Shown here one piece after another: positions 54,494-63,666 of a stretch of 64,000 nt of DNA (position 1 is the first letter of the stretch; the number at the start of each line of letters is the position of its first letter). The position numbers were made by a program, and so were the translations under genes. Origin of the DNA: DATCJA01 sp963814955 (GTDB lineage: Bacteria; Acidobacteriota; Vicinamibacteria; Vicinamibacterales; UBA2999); contig CAWFEX010000003.1 of assembly GCA_963814955.1 (NCBI GenBank), forward strand, positions 10,781-74,780, read 5' to 3'. A model generated the notes under the pieces. That model was not told the DNA's origin. It did not search any database and saw nothing but the letters and a program-made list of their open reading frames with translations.

Positions 54494-56277
54494 ATGAGCA
54501 ACCACAGTCGTCCTCGCGCGTTTATCGTGGGCGTGCTGCTCGCTGTCGTCGTCGCGTGTCAGCGCGAACAGGCGCCGCAGGCGTCCATCGACGATTTCTT
54601 CAACAGGTTCACAGACGAATGGGTCCGCTCCAGTCCCAATCAGGCCATCCAGTCGCGCTATTTCACCGGCGCGGAGCAGGACGCGCTCGAAGTGCAAATC
54701 ACGCCCCTTACGCGCGAATGGCGCCATCGCCGCGTCGAAATGGCCAGGCAGGGTCTGGCGGCACTGGCGAAGTTCGATCCCGCGCGTCTGACCGACGATC
54801 AGCGCGTGTCTGCCGATCTCATGAAGTGGCAGCTCGACGTCGTGGTGGAAGGCGAACAGTACCGATGACTTCGTCTTTCCTCTCGAGCAGTTCGCCGGCG
54901 CAAACATCGATCTCGTCAACACATTGACCGTGGTGCACCCGCTCAACACGGAGAAGGATGCGCTGAACTACGTCGCGCGTCTTGGGCAGGTCGCCACGCG
55001 AATGGATGAAGCCACCGCCCAGGCGCGCGAGCTGGCAGCGAAAGGAATGGTGCCGCCACGCTTCATCGTCGGCGCAACGCTCGCCCAGATGAAGCAGTTC
55101 ATCGGCGCGCCGCCGGCACAGAACCCGTACGTGACCGTCTTCGTCGAGCGCATGACCGCGAGCGGTAGCATTCCGCAGGGACGACGCGATCAGCTGCGGG
55201 CCGAAGCCGAGCGCATCACGGCTGCACAGATCTATCCTGCATGGGAGAAGGCGATCGCTGTGCTCGAGCCGCTGGTTGCGACGACAACCGACGATGCAGG
55301 GTTGTGGCGGTTCAAGGGGGGCGACGCCGGCGTACGCCTACCAGCTTCGTCGTTTCACGTCGACGACACTGTCGGCGGACGAAATCCATCAGGTCGGCCT
55401 CCGCGAGGTGGCGCGCATCGAAACCGAGATGGACGCCATCCTGCGGCGGCTGGGGCGCAACCAGGGCTCCCTGTCCCAGCGGATCGCTCAGCTGGAGAAG
55501 GACCTGGCCTACCCGCTGTCCGAAGAAGGCCGCACGCGGATCATGGCTGACGTCAGCGGCATTATTCTCGACGCACAGAAACGGTCGATGGCGCTATTCG
55601 ACCGCGTCCCACGGGCACCGGTAACCGCACGGCCGTTTCCGGCATTCCGCGAGAACACCGCTGCTGCCAACTACACAGCGCCGGCGCGTGATGGATCGCG
55701 CCCGGGGACCGTTCAAATTCCACTTCGCCCGTCCTATATGACGAAGTTCGGGCTCCGCACCCTCCTGTATCACGAGGCGGTACCTGGTCACCATTTCCAG
55801 ATCGCCCTCGAGCTCGAGAACGACACGAACCCGCGGTTTCGCCAGATTCGGGCGTTCGGCGGCATCTCTGCCCTGAGCGAGGGCTGGGGGCTGTACGCTG
55901 AGCGGCTGGCGGCCGAATCGGGCTGGTACGAGGACGACCTCGAGGGACAACTGGGGCAGCTCGACGCGGCACTCTTCCGCGCACGCCGCCTGGTGGTGGA
56001 TACCGGCCTCCACGCGAAGCGGTGGACCCGTCAGCAGGCGATCGACTACGGCATCGAAGCCAGCGAAATCGATCGATACGTCGTCAATCCGGGCCAGGCA
56101 TGCGCGTACATGCTCGGGCAGTTGAAGATAGTCGAGCTGCGCGACAAGGCGCAGAAGGCGCTTGGAGCCAAGTTTTCGCCGAAGGCGTTCCACAACGCGG
56201 TGCTGATGACGGGAACCGTCCCGTTGCCAATCCTCGAACGCCAGGTGGAGGCCTATATCGGCCGTGGAGGGGTCTGA
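54494..56277 (+). CDS. DUF885 family lipoprotein (two frameshifts)
   Basis: Reconstructed protein of about 594 residues. Start at 54494, four bases after ilvA; lipobox LLAVVVACQ at residues 15-23 predicts a lipid-anchored protein. The DUF885 fold follows: DFFNRFTDEWVRSSPNQAI, then after a shift near 54860 FPLEQFAGANIDLVNTLTVV, and after a second near 55315 YAYQLRRFTSTTLSADEIH. The zinc-peptidase-like site is LYHEAVPGHHFQIA, followed by FGGISALSEGWGLYAERLA. Such proteins are thought to be metallopeptidases, but substrates are unknown. Confidence 0.85.
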
Positions 56278-56398
56278 CCCGGGGTCAGACCCGGGGTCAG
56301 ACCCTAGTGACGATCCGACTCAACCCGTTGACACGATCCGACTCAATACCTTGACATGACCCATCACCAGGGTCAGACCCCGGGTCAGACCCCCTCAC
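56269..56398. repeat. GGGGTCAGACCCC repeats and a 23-bp tandem duplication
   Basis: Four to five copies of GGGTC(A/T)GACCC, a self-complementary motif, surround a 23-base direct repeat: CGATCCGACTCAACCCGTTG plus ACA at 56311-56333, and CGATCCGACTCAATACCTTG plus ACA at 56334-56356. The repeat overlaps the end of the DUF885 gene and the first codons of tadA. Confidence 0.75.
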
Positions 56399-56886
56399 AC
56401 GAGCAGTTCATGCATGCGGCGCTCGAGGAGGCGCGGCGTGCGCTCGCCTCCGGCGAAGTCCCGATCGGCGCTGTGGTCGTCGTGGACGGACGGATCATCG
56501 CGCGCGGATTCAACCAGCCGATCTCGTCCGTCGATCCAACCGCCCATGCGGAGATGGTCGCGTTGCGCGAAGCGGCGCGCCAGGTTGGCAACTACCGGCT
56601 CATCGATGCGACTGTCTACGTCACAGTGGAGCCGTGCCTGATGTGTGTCGGTGCCCTCGTGCACGCCCGCGTCCGTGAGGTTGTGTACGGCGCAACCGAG
56701 CCGAAGACCGGTGCGCTCGTATCGGCGGTGCGCGGCCTCGAGCTGCCCGGCGTGAATCACTGCTTCGCGGTCACAGGCGGTGTCCTCGAAGAAGAGTGCC
56801 GTCAGCTCATCCAGCGATTTTTCCAGGAACGACGACACGCGGTTCGCGACACCGCGCCCGCGACGCCCGATGCGCGGAAGGTATGA
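56356..56886 (+). CDS. tadA: tRNA-specific adenosine deaminase
   Basis: A 176-residue zinc deaminase that converts the wobble adenosine of tRNA-Arg(ACG) to inosine. Active-site motifs TAHAEMVALREAA (His ligand, Glu proton shuttle) and EPCLMCVGALVHARV (two Cys ligands) are intact, with FMHAALEEARRAL upstream. The start at 56356 adds about 14 residues (MTHHQGQTPGQTPSHEQ) coded by the GGGTCAGACCC repeat; a start at 56410 would remove part of the conserved first helix. The C-terminal 15 residues vary. Housekeeping gene. Confidence 0.93.
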   Translation: MTHHQGQTPGQTPSHEQFMHAALEEARRALASGEVPIGAVVVVDGRIIARGFNQPISSVDPTAHAEMVALREAARQVGNYRLIDATVYVTVEPCLMCVGALVHARVREVVYGATEPKTGALVSAVRGLELPGVNHCFAVTGGVLEEECRQLIQRFFQERRHAVRDTAPATPDARKV

Positions 56887-56899
56887 TTGTTGACACGCG

Positions 56900-57940
56900 A
56901 TGCATCATCTGACGCTTCGTGCGAGCGTATTTTTGCTGTTGGCGCTGTTCCTCCCGTTGGTCGGGCGAGCTCTTCCGCCTCAGGCCGAAAAGACGCTGGA
57001 CGTCTACTTCATCGATGTCGAAGGGGGACATGCGACTTTGTACGTGTCCCCGTCGGGCCAATCGATGCTCGTGGACACTGGCTATTCAGGCTTCGAGGGT
57101 CGAGACGCTAATCGCATCGTTGCCGCGGCGTCGCGCGCAAACGTCAAACAGATCGACTACCTCGTCACCACTCACTATCACGCTGATCACGTGGGCGGTG
57201 TGGCGGAGTTGGTGGATCGATTGCCGATCCGCAACTTCGTCGATCACGGCCCCACATCGGAGCAGGGCGAGCGCGCGGCCTTGTACCACGCCTACGTGAA
57301 GGTGCGCAGCAGGGGCGCTCATATGCAGGTGAACCCTGGCGACCAGATTCCCGTTGCGGGGCTGAGCGTGCGGGTGCTCAGCTCGGGCGGTGGACTGTTG
57401 AGCGTTCCGCTCGAGGGCGGCGGGATCCCCAATCCGCTCTGCTCGACGTTCATGCCCATGAAGGACGAAACGAGCGACGACGCGCACTCGGTGGGCACGC
57501 TCGTGACCTACGGGAGCTTTCGACTCGTCAATCTTGGAGACCTGTCGTGGAACCAGGAGTTCGGGCTCGTGTGTCCAACGAATCGAATTGGGACCGTGGA
57601 TGTCCTGCTGGCGTCGCAGCACGGGGACGACGAGGCAGGGTCTGCGACCTTCGTGCACGCGATTCGGCCCAAGCTGGCTATCCTCAACAACGGGCCGAAG
57701 AAAGGGGCGATCCAGCCGATCGTTCAGACGCTGCGTACGTCTCCAGGCATACAGGACGTGTGGCAGCTTCATTACTCGCTTCTGGGAAACCGGCTGAACG
57801 TGTCCGAGGAGTTCATCGCGAACGTCGGAGAAGATGCCGACACGGGACACTGGCTGATGCTGTCGGCGCGCGCCGATGGCGGCTTTACGATGACGAACGG
57901 CCGCACCGGTTTCACGAAGACCTACCCGGTCAAGAACTGA
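56900..57940 (+). CDS. Exported MBL-fold protein, ComEC/Rec2-like
   Basis: A 346-residue protein. Signal peptide MHHLTLRASVFLLLALFLPL, cleavage near GRA-LP. The MBL domain resembles the hydrolase part of ComEC: LDVYFIDVEGGHATLYVSP, MLVDTGYSG, VTTHYHADHVGGV (metal site), RLVNLGDLSWNQE, and LLASQHGDDEAG in place of the usual His-rich final loop. There are no ComEC membrane helices. It follows tadA by 13 bases. Activity unknown; a secreted phosphoesterase or nuclease is possible. Confidence 0.85.
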   Translation: MHHLTLRASVFLLLALFLPLVGRALPPQAEKTLDVYFIDVEGGHATLYVSPSGQSMLVDTGYSGFEGRDANRIVAAASRANVKQIDYLVTTHYHADHVGGVAELVDRLPIRNFVDHGPTSEQGERAALYHAYVKVRSRGAHMQVNPGDQIPVAGLSVRVLSSGGGLLSVPLEGGGIPNPLCSTFMPMKDETSDDAHSVGTLVTYGSFRLVNLGDLSWNQEFGLVCPTNRIGTVDVLLASQHGDDEAGSATFVHAIRPKLAILNNGPKKGAIQPIVQTLRTSPGIQDVWQLHYSLLGNRLNVSEEFIANVGEDADTGHWLMLSARADGGFTMTNGRTGFTKTYPVKN

Positions 57941-58021
57941 GACCGCCGTCCGGGTCAATGACCGTAGAACGGCAGAAATGCTCAGGCGCGTTTCAGCTAT
58001 CATTCCGCAGCTCATCCTTTC

Positions 58022-58462
58022 ATGATCTGGTGGTACTGGGTTCTGCTCGGTCTGGTTCTCGCAGCGATTGAGCTCGCCACGCCGGGCGGGTTCTTCTTCA
58101 TTTTTTTCGCTGTCGCCGCGCTGGCGCTTGGGCTGCTGGAGCTCGCCGGCCTGGTTGCCGCCGACTGGGTGCAGTGGGCGTTGTTCTCGGTGCTGTCCGT
58201 CGTGTGCGTTGCGATCTTCCGCAAACCATTGCTCGAGCGGTTAGGGCGCGCGGACCATCCAGGTTCCGTCGACTCGCTGATCGGTGAGGTTGCCGTTGCG
58301 ACCCAACCAATTCCAGCGGGTCAGTACGGCCGCGCCGAGCTGCGCGGGTCGACGTGGAGCGTTCGCAACGTCGATGAGCGAACACTGAATGCGGGCGAGC
58401 GCTGCCGCGTAGTTGCCGTGCGCGGGCTCGAGCTCGACATCCGTCTGGAACGAGGTCACTGA
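58022..58462 (+). CDS. NfeD family membrane protein
   Basis: A 146-residue protein. Two to three N-terminal helices (WYWVLLGLVLAAIELATPGG, FFIFFAVAALALGLLEL, VQWALFSVLSVVCVAIF) are followed by a soluble OB-fold domain (LIGEVAVATQPIPAGQYGRA ... GERCRVVAVRGLELDI). This is the short NfeD1b type that partners stomatin-like proteins; the SPFH gene begins on its stop codon (TGATG), giving tight coupling. Likely a membrane-microdomain quality-control pair. Confidence 0.93.
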   Translation: MIWWYWVLLGLVLAAIELATPGGFFFIFFAVAALALGLLELAGLVAADWVQWALFSVLSVVCVAIFRKPLLERLGRADHPGSVDSLIGEVAVATQPIPAGQYGRAELRGSTWSVRNVDERTLNAGERCRVVAVRGLELDIRLERGH

Positions 58463-59415
58463 TGGAAGGCGCACTCATCGTCGCGCTCGTCGTTGCGGTT
58501 CTGGTGCTGTTCATTGTTTTCAAGACCGCTGTTGTCGTTCCGCAGCAGAGCGCGTATGTGGTGGAACGTCTCGGCCGGTATCACGCGACCCTCAACGCCG
58601 GGTTCCACGTCCTGGTGCCGTTCGTCGACGTGATCCGGTATCGCCATTCGCTGAAGGAGGCGGCCTGGGACATCGCGGCCCAGGTGTGCATCACCCGCGA
58701 CAACGTGCAGGTTGGAGTCGATGGGGTTTTGTACCTCAAGGTCCTCAACCCCGAGCGCGCCTCGTACGGCATCTCGGACTATCTGTTCGCCATCACGCAG
58801 CTCGCGCAGACGACGCTTCGAAGCGAGGTGGGCAAGATCGACCTCGATCGCACATTCGAGGAACGCACCACGATCAACACCGCCGTCGTCGGGGAGCTCG
58901 ACAAAGCGTCTGAGGCGTGGGGCGTCAAGGTGCTGCGCTACGAGATCAAGAACATCACCCCGCCCTCAGACATACTGGCCGCAATGGAGAAGCAGATGCG
59001 CGCCGAACGAGAAAAGCGTGCGGTCATTCTCACCTCCGAAGGGCAGCGAGACGCGGCCATCAACACCGCGGAGGGCGAAAAGCAGCAGGTCATCAAGGCG
59101 TCGGAAGCGACGCGGCAGCAGCAGATCAACGAAGCCGAGGGACAGGCGCAGGCGATCCTGGCGGTCGCCTCAGCGACTGCGGAGGGCATTCGACAGGTTG
59201 CTGGCGCCATTCGAACCGACGGCGGGATGGAAGCGGTTCAGCTGCGGGTAGCGGAACAGTATGTCTCGCAGTTCGGCAATCTTGCCAGGACTACGAACAC
59301 ACTGATTGTCCCGGCTACGGTCTCTGACATCGCCGGGATGATAGGCGCCGCGATGAAGGTTTTCGAGTCGGTTCCGACGACGCCAGCTCCACCTGGCCGT
59401 CCGCCGATGCGTTGA
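58462..59415 (+). CDS. SPFH/Band 7 (stomatin-like, QmcA-type) protein
   Basis: A 317-residue protein with one N-terminal membrane helix (LIVALVVAVLVLFIVF), then the SPFH domain: VVPQQSAYVVERLGRYHATL, GFHVLVPFVDVIRY, SEVGKIDLDRTFEERTTIN and GVKVLRYEIKNITPP. A long coiled coil with Ala/Glu repeats (AEREKRAVILTSEGQRDAAI, EAEGQAQAIL) follows. It forms a membrane scaffold together with NfeD. Full length, frame intact. The Pro-rich tail (TTPAPPGRPPMR) is variable. Confidence 0.93.
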   Translation: MEGALIVALVVAVLVLFIVFKTAVVVPQQSAYVVERLGRYHATLNAGFHVLVPFVDVIRYRHSLKEAAWDIAAQVCITRDNVQVGVDGVLYLKVLNPERASYGISDYLFAITQLAQTTLRSEVGKIDLDRTFEERTTINTAVVGELDKASEAWGVKVLRYEIKNITPPSDILAAMEKQMRAEREKRAVILTSEGQRDAAINTAEGEKQQVIKASEATRQQQINEAEGQAQAILAVASATAEGIRQVAGAIRTDGGMEAVQLRVAEQYVSQFGNLARTTNTLIVPATVSDIAGMIGAAMKVFESVPTTPAPPGRPPMR

Positions 59416-59571
59416 CGGCTCGCGGAGTCAGAGAGGGTCGAGCGCGAAGGTTATAATCGACTGTTGCGTCGTACATATCGTAGTGCGTCCGGCTTCCGCC
59501 TGACGCTGAAGCTACCCAGGTCAACGGAGTGTCTGGCTTTAGCCGGACCCGGCAATCGCGCGACACGACCC

Positions 59572-59662
59572 GGAGAGGTACCGAAGTGGTCGTAACGGGG
59601 GCGCCTCGAAAGCGTCTTGTCCCGTAAGGGGCACGTGGGTTCGAATCCCACCCTCTCCGCCA
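59572..59662 (+). tRNA. tRNA-Ser (anticodon CGA), CCA encoded
   Basis: Acceptor arms GGAGAGG and CCTCTCC, discriminator G, CCA at 59660-59662. Anticodon stem GGCGC/GCGTC closes loop CTCGAAA, reading CGA for UCG codons. The long variable arm (TTGTCCCGTAAGGGGCAC region) and GGTTCGAATCC T-arm identify a class II Ser tRNA. Its 3' end is duplicated downstream. Confidence 0.95.
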
Positions 59663-59767
59663 TCTTCGCTCGCTCGCGCTCGCTCGATGCCGCTTCGGGT
59701 GGGCTTCAGGCATAGGGCGATTCGCTTCGCTCATCGCCACTCGGCACGAATCCCACCCTCTCCGCCA
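59642..59767. repeat. Direct repeat of tRNA-Ser 3' end (candidate attachment sites)
   Basis: The last 21 bases of the tRNA (CGAATCCCACCCTCTCCGCC plus A, 59642-59662) recur exactly at 59747-59767, 105 bases downstream. The 84 bases between are a GCTCGCTCGC-rich stretch without a gene. Duplicated tRNA 3' ends are left by integrases that target tRNA genes. Confidence 0.85.
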
Positions 59768-60421
59768 GAATTTCGAGAATTATTGAATGATTCTGCGTGG
59801 CTCATGACCGCGCATTTTGGTTCGTTGTTGGGCTTTAGCTCGGAGGTGCCGGGTCGTTGCAGGGCTTGCACAACGGCTATGAGCACACTCCTGCTCGGTG
59901 GTTCACAGCCCTGCGTCGTGGACGGCTCGTTACCTCTCGAGTCCAGAGCGGCTCCGGCGTGCCGGTGCTTGTGTTGGCGGCGCGAGGCAGCTGGCACGAG
60001 ATGGTGAAGCGATGGCGCGCGAACGTCCGCCCCAAGACGCTGAGCCGCGTCGGCCAAACCTGTCGGCCAAACCCGTCTAGCGCTGCTTCCTCGCAAAGTA
60101 CGCAAAGTAATAGAGGGTACCCACGATAGTGCTCTCTTCCTCCAGGTCACTCCAGGTCATGTGAAAATCTTAGGATTTCTCAGGGTGCTGCTGATAACGA
60201 TTGGGTTGCGAATTATCCCTGGATCTGAACTTTTCTGAGCACTGCTCTGGTCAGTTCCGCTGGTCCGCAAGGCCGTTGCGCTCGAAAAATTCCGTCACCT
60301 CAGTTTTCCTCAGTAGTACGTTGTGGGATCGTCCTGCGCCCGGACTTCGCGCCCGATCGCGACGTTGACGTCAATCTTTCGGTGGCAAGATGGTCAACTC
60401 GGTGATGAACCCCTCGGTCGT
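59768..60421. other. Gene-poor DNA downstream of tRNA-Ser
   Basis: No convincing gene on either strand. Base composition is more AT-rich around 60100-60240 (TTAGGATTTCTCAGGGTGC area). A short stutter GCAAAGTACGCAAAGTAA lies near 60091-60109. I see nothing else to annotate. Confidence 0.4.
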
Positions 60422-60567
60422 CTATTTGCGAGCGCCCACCGGACGTCGCGGGTTCTCGTTGTTCTGCGGGAGGCCGGCCGTCGCGTAGAAATCGGTGGTC
60501 TTCGCAATCGCAGACCGATCCCGCTCGATCCTCCTGTGACCATCGCTGTGGCGCCGTTCAGATTCAT
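60422..60567 (-). pseudogene. Short-chain dehydrogenase 5' fragment
   Basis: Starting at 60567 the minus strand reads MNLNGATAMVTGGSSGIG, the classical SDR TGxxxGIG nucleotide-binding start, then in a shifted frame SAIAKTT. After that the sequence does not resemble the family and stops at 60422. Only about 25 residues of a 250-residue enzyme remain. Confidence 0.55.
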
Positions 60568-60657
60568 CGTGCGGTCCCCGGATAATTTCGCGTTGGGCGG
60601 TTCCTCCCACGTCCGCTGCGGCCCCGGCCGCATGGACGATCGACCCGACACCGCGCG

Positions 60658-61092
60658 CTAGTCGGTCCTGTTACTTGTCTGTTGTCGCCACGCACCGAGT
60701 CGGCCCGCTTCCACCGTACCCGGCCGGCTCGTGCTCTTGAATCCCGCCTTCAATGCCTGATTCAGTGCTGCTCTCGGCGGAGTGATCAAGAGTGACGACG
60801 AACCTTGCGATTCGGTTTGCTCGACGTGCACGTGGCCGTAGTGGCCGGGAACGTTCCAGAGGACACGGTAGCCCGCTCGCCGCAACACCGCCGAAAGGTT
60901 CTCCGGATCCGACGAATGGAAATCGAGTGCCCGGCCTAGATAATGGGCTGACCTCCTGCTGTGGATATGGTCGTTCGCCGAGACGAGCCGAACCTCGTGA
61001 CCCGTTCGTGCGGCCCAGATGTCAGCCAGGTCAAGAATCCGCAGTGCGTCACGCGACGTCAGATGCACCGGCACCCGAAGTCCGCGGATCAC
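60658..61092 (-). CDS. M15-like (LAS superfamily) peptidase, putative lysis enzyme
   Basis: A 144-residue protein with GTG start at 61092. Zinc-site motifs of the M15/VanY-type fold: RRSAHYLGRALDFHS (His-x6-Asp) and GHYGHVHVE (His-x-His). It is short, as in phage endolysins and small DD-carboxypeptidases. No signal peptide. It overlaps the upstream membrane-protein gene by four bases (GTGA), so the two are translated together. The pair looks like a holin/endolysin unit, but it could be a cell-wall housekeeping enzyme. The last 40 residues are not conserved-looking. Confidence 0.65.
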   Translation of the reverse strand: MIRGLRVPVHLTSRDALRILDLADIWAARTGHEVRLVSANDHIHSRRSAHYLGRALDFHSSDPENLSAVLRRAGYRVLWNVPGHYGHVHVEQTESQGSSSLLITPPRAALNQALKAGFKSTSRPGTVEAGRLGAWRQQTSNRTD

Positions 61093-61313
61093 CGCGACTC
61101 GGTTAAAGGGGGCAATGTGTACCCCTGCGAAGCGAGCAGCGCGCGAACATCGTCGAGCGCCTTACCCTGTTGTTCAACCGCGTCGGCCAGCCGGGCGTTG
61201 GCGTCGAGCCGGGCTTGCGTCGTGCGGCGTTGCTCGGCAATGAGAAAAGCCACAACCGCCCCCGCGAGCAGCCAGGGCAGAATCGAGTTCTTGAACTCCT
61301 TCCAGATGTTCAT
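61089..61313 (-). CDS. Small membrane protein with coiled coil (holin-like)
   Basis: A 74-residue protein starting at 61313 (MNIWKEFKNSILPWLLAG) behind an AGGAG ribosome site seven bases away. One membrane helix (ILPWLLAGAVVAFLIA) is followed by a charged coiled coil (RRTTQARLDANARLADAVEQ ... LDDVRALLASQ). The longer frame up to 61391 has no start support. The position directly before a peptidase gene suggests a holin or spanin-like role; inference only. Confidence 0.6.
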   Translation of the reverse strand: MNIWKEFKNSILPWLLAGAVVAFLIAEQRRTTQARLDANARLADAVEQQGKALDDVRALLASQGYTLPPLTESR

Positions 61314-61470
61314 CAGAACACTCCTCTGTGCCGGTTCACACCATGTCGGCCTATGGTCCAGGTTTGAGCGGAAATTCCCGAGGGTGCGCACTGCGAAATC
61401 CGCGCCTGGCTATGTGAGAGGGTGCCACCCTCGCTCGGACAACACTTTGCGGGTATGAACCGATAGTGCG

Positions 61471-61506
61471 GCGTTCCAGATCGTAACTGCACTGACGATA
61501 TCTGTC
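61471..61506 (-). repeat. 36-bp dispersed repeat, copy 1 (possible Tn3-type transposase relic)
   Basis: Matches 63667-63702 at 34 of 36 bases. The minus strand reads TDIVSAVTIWNA, similar to the (L/I)VxAIxxWNTVYL block near the C-terminus of Tn3-family transposases. Flanks do not match between copies. Confidence 0.5.
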
Positions 61507-61656
61507 GGGTCACCTTCATGATCCAGCTGCTCTGGACTACTGCTGCTCGTGCTGGGCCTGCGTTGGGGACGCTCGCGATGTTGATGCTCGATCGAAGTAG
61601 GTGGACAAAGGCGCTGACGAGCGAAAAGAGACACAGTTCCGGCCTTATGGGGCCGA

Positions 61657-62230
61657 TCATGCCGACCAGGATTCCGCTGCGAGCTTGAGGAGTTCTGATT
61701 CAAGCGTCGCGAGATCCACCGGCTTGGCCGGGCATCTGAAAGCCGGCTTTCGCAGCTCGTTCGCGATCTGCGTCATGGACGATGCGGTGAAGCAATCGGG
61801 GGAATCCGACCGTGCATGCCCGGACTGCGCGAACATGGCGAATGTGCGAGAGGGCGTCCTCAGCGGGCATCCCGATGTCGCTGATGAGAACGTCCGCCGG
61901 GTTCTGAATCAGCTCCTCAAGCGCGCGACCCGCGGAATCGGCCGTGTGAGCGCCGCTGTCAAGCGCCTCTGATAACAGCTCGCGTGTATCTGCATCGGGT
62001 CGGTCCACATGTCGAACCCGATCGACCGTCGATCGTTCCCGTCAATTGGCTGGAGGAAGATGATGGAATGGTACTCTGACCGGTTGCCGCGTGGGACACC
62101 TGTTGGTTCGTTCGACTTCGAGATTGACTGCCCGCACGACGGCATCCACATCCCGCTGGAGATGCGCTGCGAAAAGCCGATGCCCTCGAGTGCTGGATAA
62201 CGGTCGGGCAGCGCGAGTTTCGCGACGAGA
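61657..62230 (-). pseudogene. Remnant of hybrid histidine kinase: CHASE segment joined to REC domain
   Basis: From the right, the minus strand reads RSEYHSIIFLQPIDGNDRRS then IGFDMWTDP, the conserved end of a CHASE sensor domain. At about 61995-62015 it runs straight into a receiver domain: DADTRELLSEAL, ADVLISDIGMPAEDA (phospho-Asp region), DADRERAAKAGFQM and, after a frameshift, AKPVDLATLESELLKLAAES with stop at 61657-61659. The membrane, PAS, HisKA and HATPase parts that belong between are missing. The gene cannot be functional. Confidence 0.65.
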
Positions 62231-62472
62231 CCGCGGTTGGTCTCATTGCTAGGGCGCAACGCTGCACCGAGTAGATCCGAGTCGCGGCAACAAGCGCCGG
62301 CTGCTACCCCTCGAGGCTCCAAGCGCAACATACGCTGTTCTGCGCACGATGGCATCGTTTGACGCCGCGAGTGACGACTCAGCGAAGCGTTGTTCTACAA
62401 TGTCTTGAAGTAGGCGACCGTAAGGTCGTTCACTCCTCCCCTCAAAGCTTCATCCCCCTGGCAGGACGCTTC

Positions 62473-63508
62473 ATGTCGAAATCACGCGAACCTCGCTCCG
62501 CCATCGAAGCGGCTGAACAGGCTGCAGCGGCTGGCAACTACGCCCGCGCGGAAGGGCTTCTGCGCGAGGCGGCGCTGCTGCAAGAGGCAAGTCTCGGCCC
62601 GCTCCACCGGGACCTCGCCAACACGCTGAACAACCTTGGCATCGTGTGCGAGATGAATGGCAATCCAGACGAGGCGGAGCAGTGCTTTCGCCGAGCCGTT
62701 ACCATCGCGACGGCGGCGCTGGAAGCAGACCATCCCTTTGTGCTCACCAGTCGAAAGAACCTTCATGATTTCTGTGAGGCCCGGGGGAAACCGGTGGAGT
62801 TGCCAACGTCGTCGCCGCTCGTGACGCCCACACCGGAGGCGGAGGCAACGGCTTCAGTCAACCCGCCGGGTGAATCCGGTACCTCGCAGAACCCCACGAC
62901 CTGCAGCCGCCCGTGCGCGGGAGATCGGTTCGCCAATTCGCGCTCGGCGCCCTGGGCCCTATCGCGATGCTGATCATGATTCTCACCTCGGCCCGCCCGT
63001 GGCTCGGCTCGAGCGAGCGGGCCAATTCCCATCTGCGATCGCGATGGACTCACCGCGGGAGATTTCCGCCCCGCCGGACGCGGCGGTGTCCGTCGAAAAA
63101 CCTCCCTCACCCATTGAGACCACGAAGGCCGCCGGAAAATACGCCCCCGATGAAATGAGCGCCAGTCCAATCGCGGCGTCGACACACGAACGCCCAGAGG
63201 TGGTCAGGGCTCGGCTCTGCGCCGAGCTCGATGAATGGCGATGCGATCCTGCGGACCGTCCGGTTCCTCCAGGCCCCCTGTTCTTCTACACTCAGGTCAA
63301 GTCCGCGAGCCCCACCACCATCCAGCATCGTTGGTATCGCGACGATCGACTGCACCAGCGTAGACCTCCGCGTGCAGGCCAGTCCAAGTCTCGGTTTCCG
63401 CACTATAGTCGCAACGTCATGAACGGCGACAGCGCGGGCAGCTGGAGGGTCGAGCTGAGGAGCGAGGCGGGCGCCCTACTGCACGAAGAGCGTTTTACTG
63501 TTCGCTAG
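62473..63508 (+). CDS. TPR / membrane / DUF2914 protein (frameshifted)
   Basis: Start at 62473 (MSKSREPRSAIEAAEQ). The N-terminal tetratricopeptide repeats are of the kinesin-light-chain type (YARAEGLLREAALLQEASLG, DLANTLNNLGIVCEMNGNPD, EAEQCFRRAVTIATAAL). After a shift near 62915 a membrane helix follows (FALGALGPIAMLIMILTSA). After another shift, a DUF2914 domain: FFYTQVKSASPTTIQHRWYR, then (in a third frame near 63355-63405) VDLRVQASPSLGFRT, then YSRNVMNGDSAGSWRVELRS and a final LLHEERFTV. The compensating shifts show a single intact gene with indels. Domain order resembles envelope-associated proteins of unknown function. Confidence 0.72.
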
Positions 63509-63666
63509 TCGATGACGTTCACAGGGACGAGAGATCAGGGAGCGCCGATAATGTTCCCCCGATCTTCTGATTGGCTGGGCGCTTGGGACGAAGTTGCAAG
63601 TGCTATGGGCGGCGCGACTGAGGGTCCCGTCGGAATAGGTCATGCCCTGCGCTCTTTAAGGGGACT

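Noticed and set aside
56328..56350. TTGACA as a -35 promoter box before tadA
   Set aside because: It occurs in both copies of a tandem repeat, and no convincing -10 box lies at 16-18 bases. Kept only as a remark.
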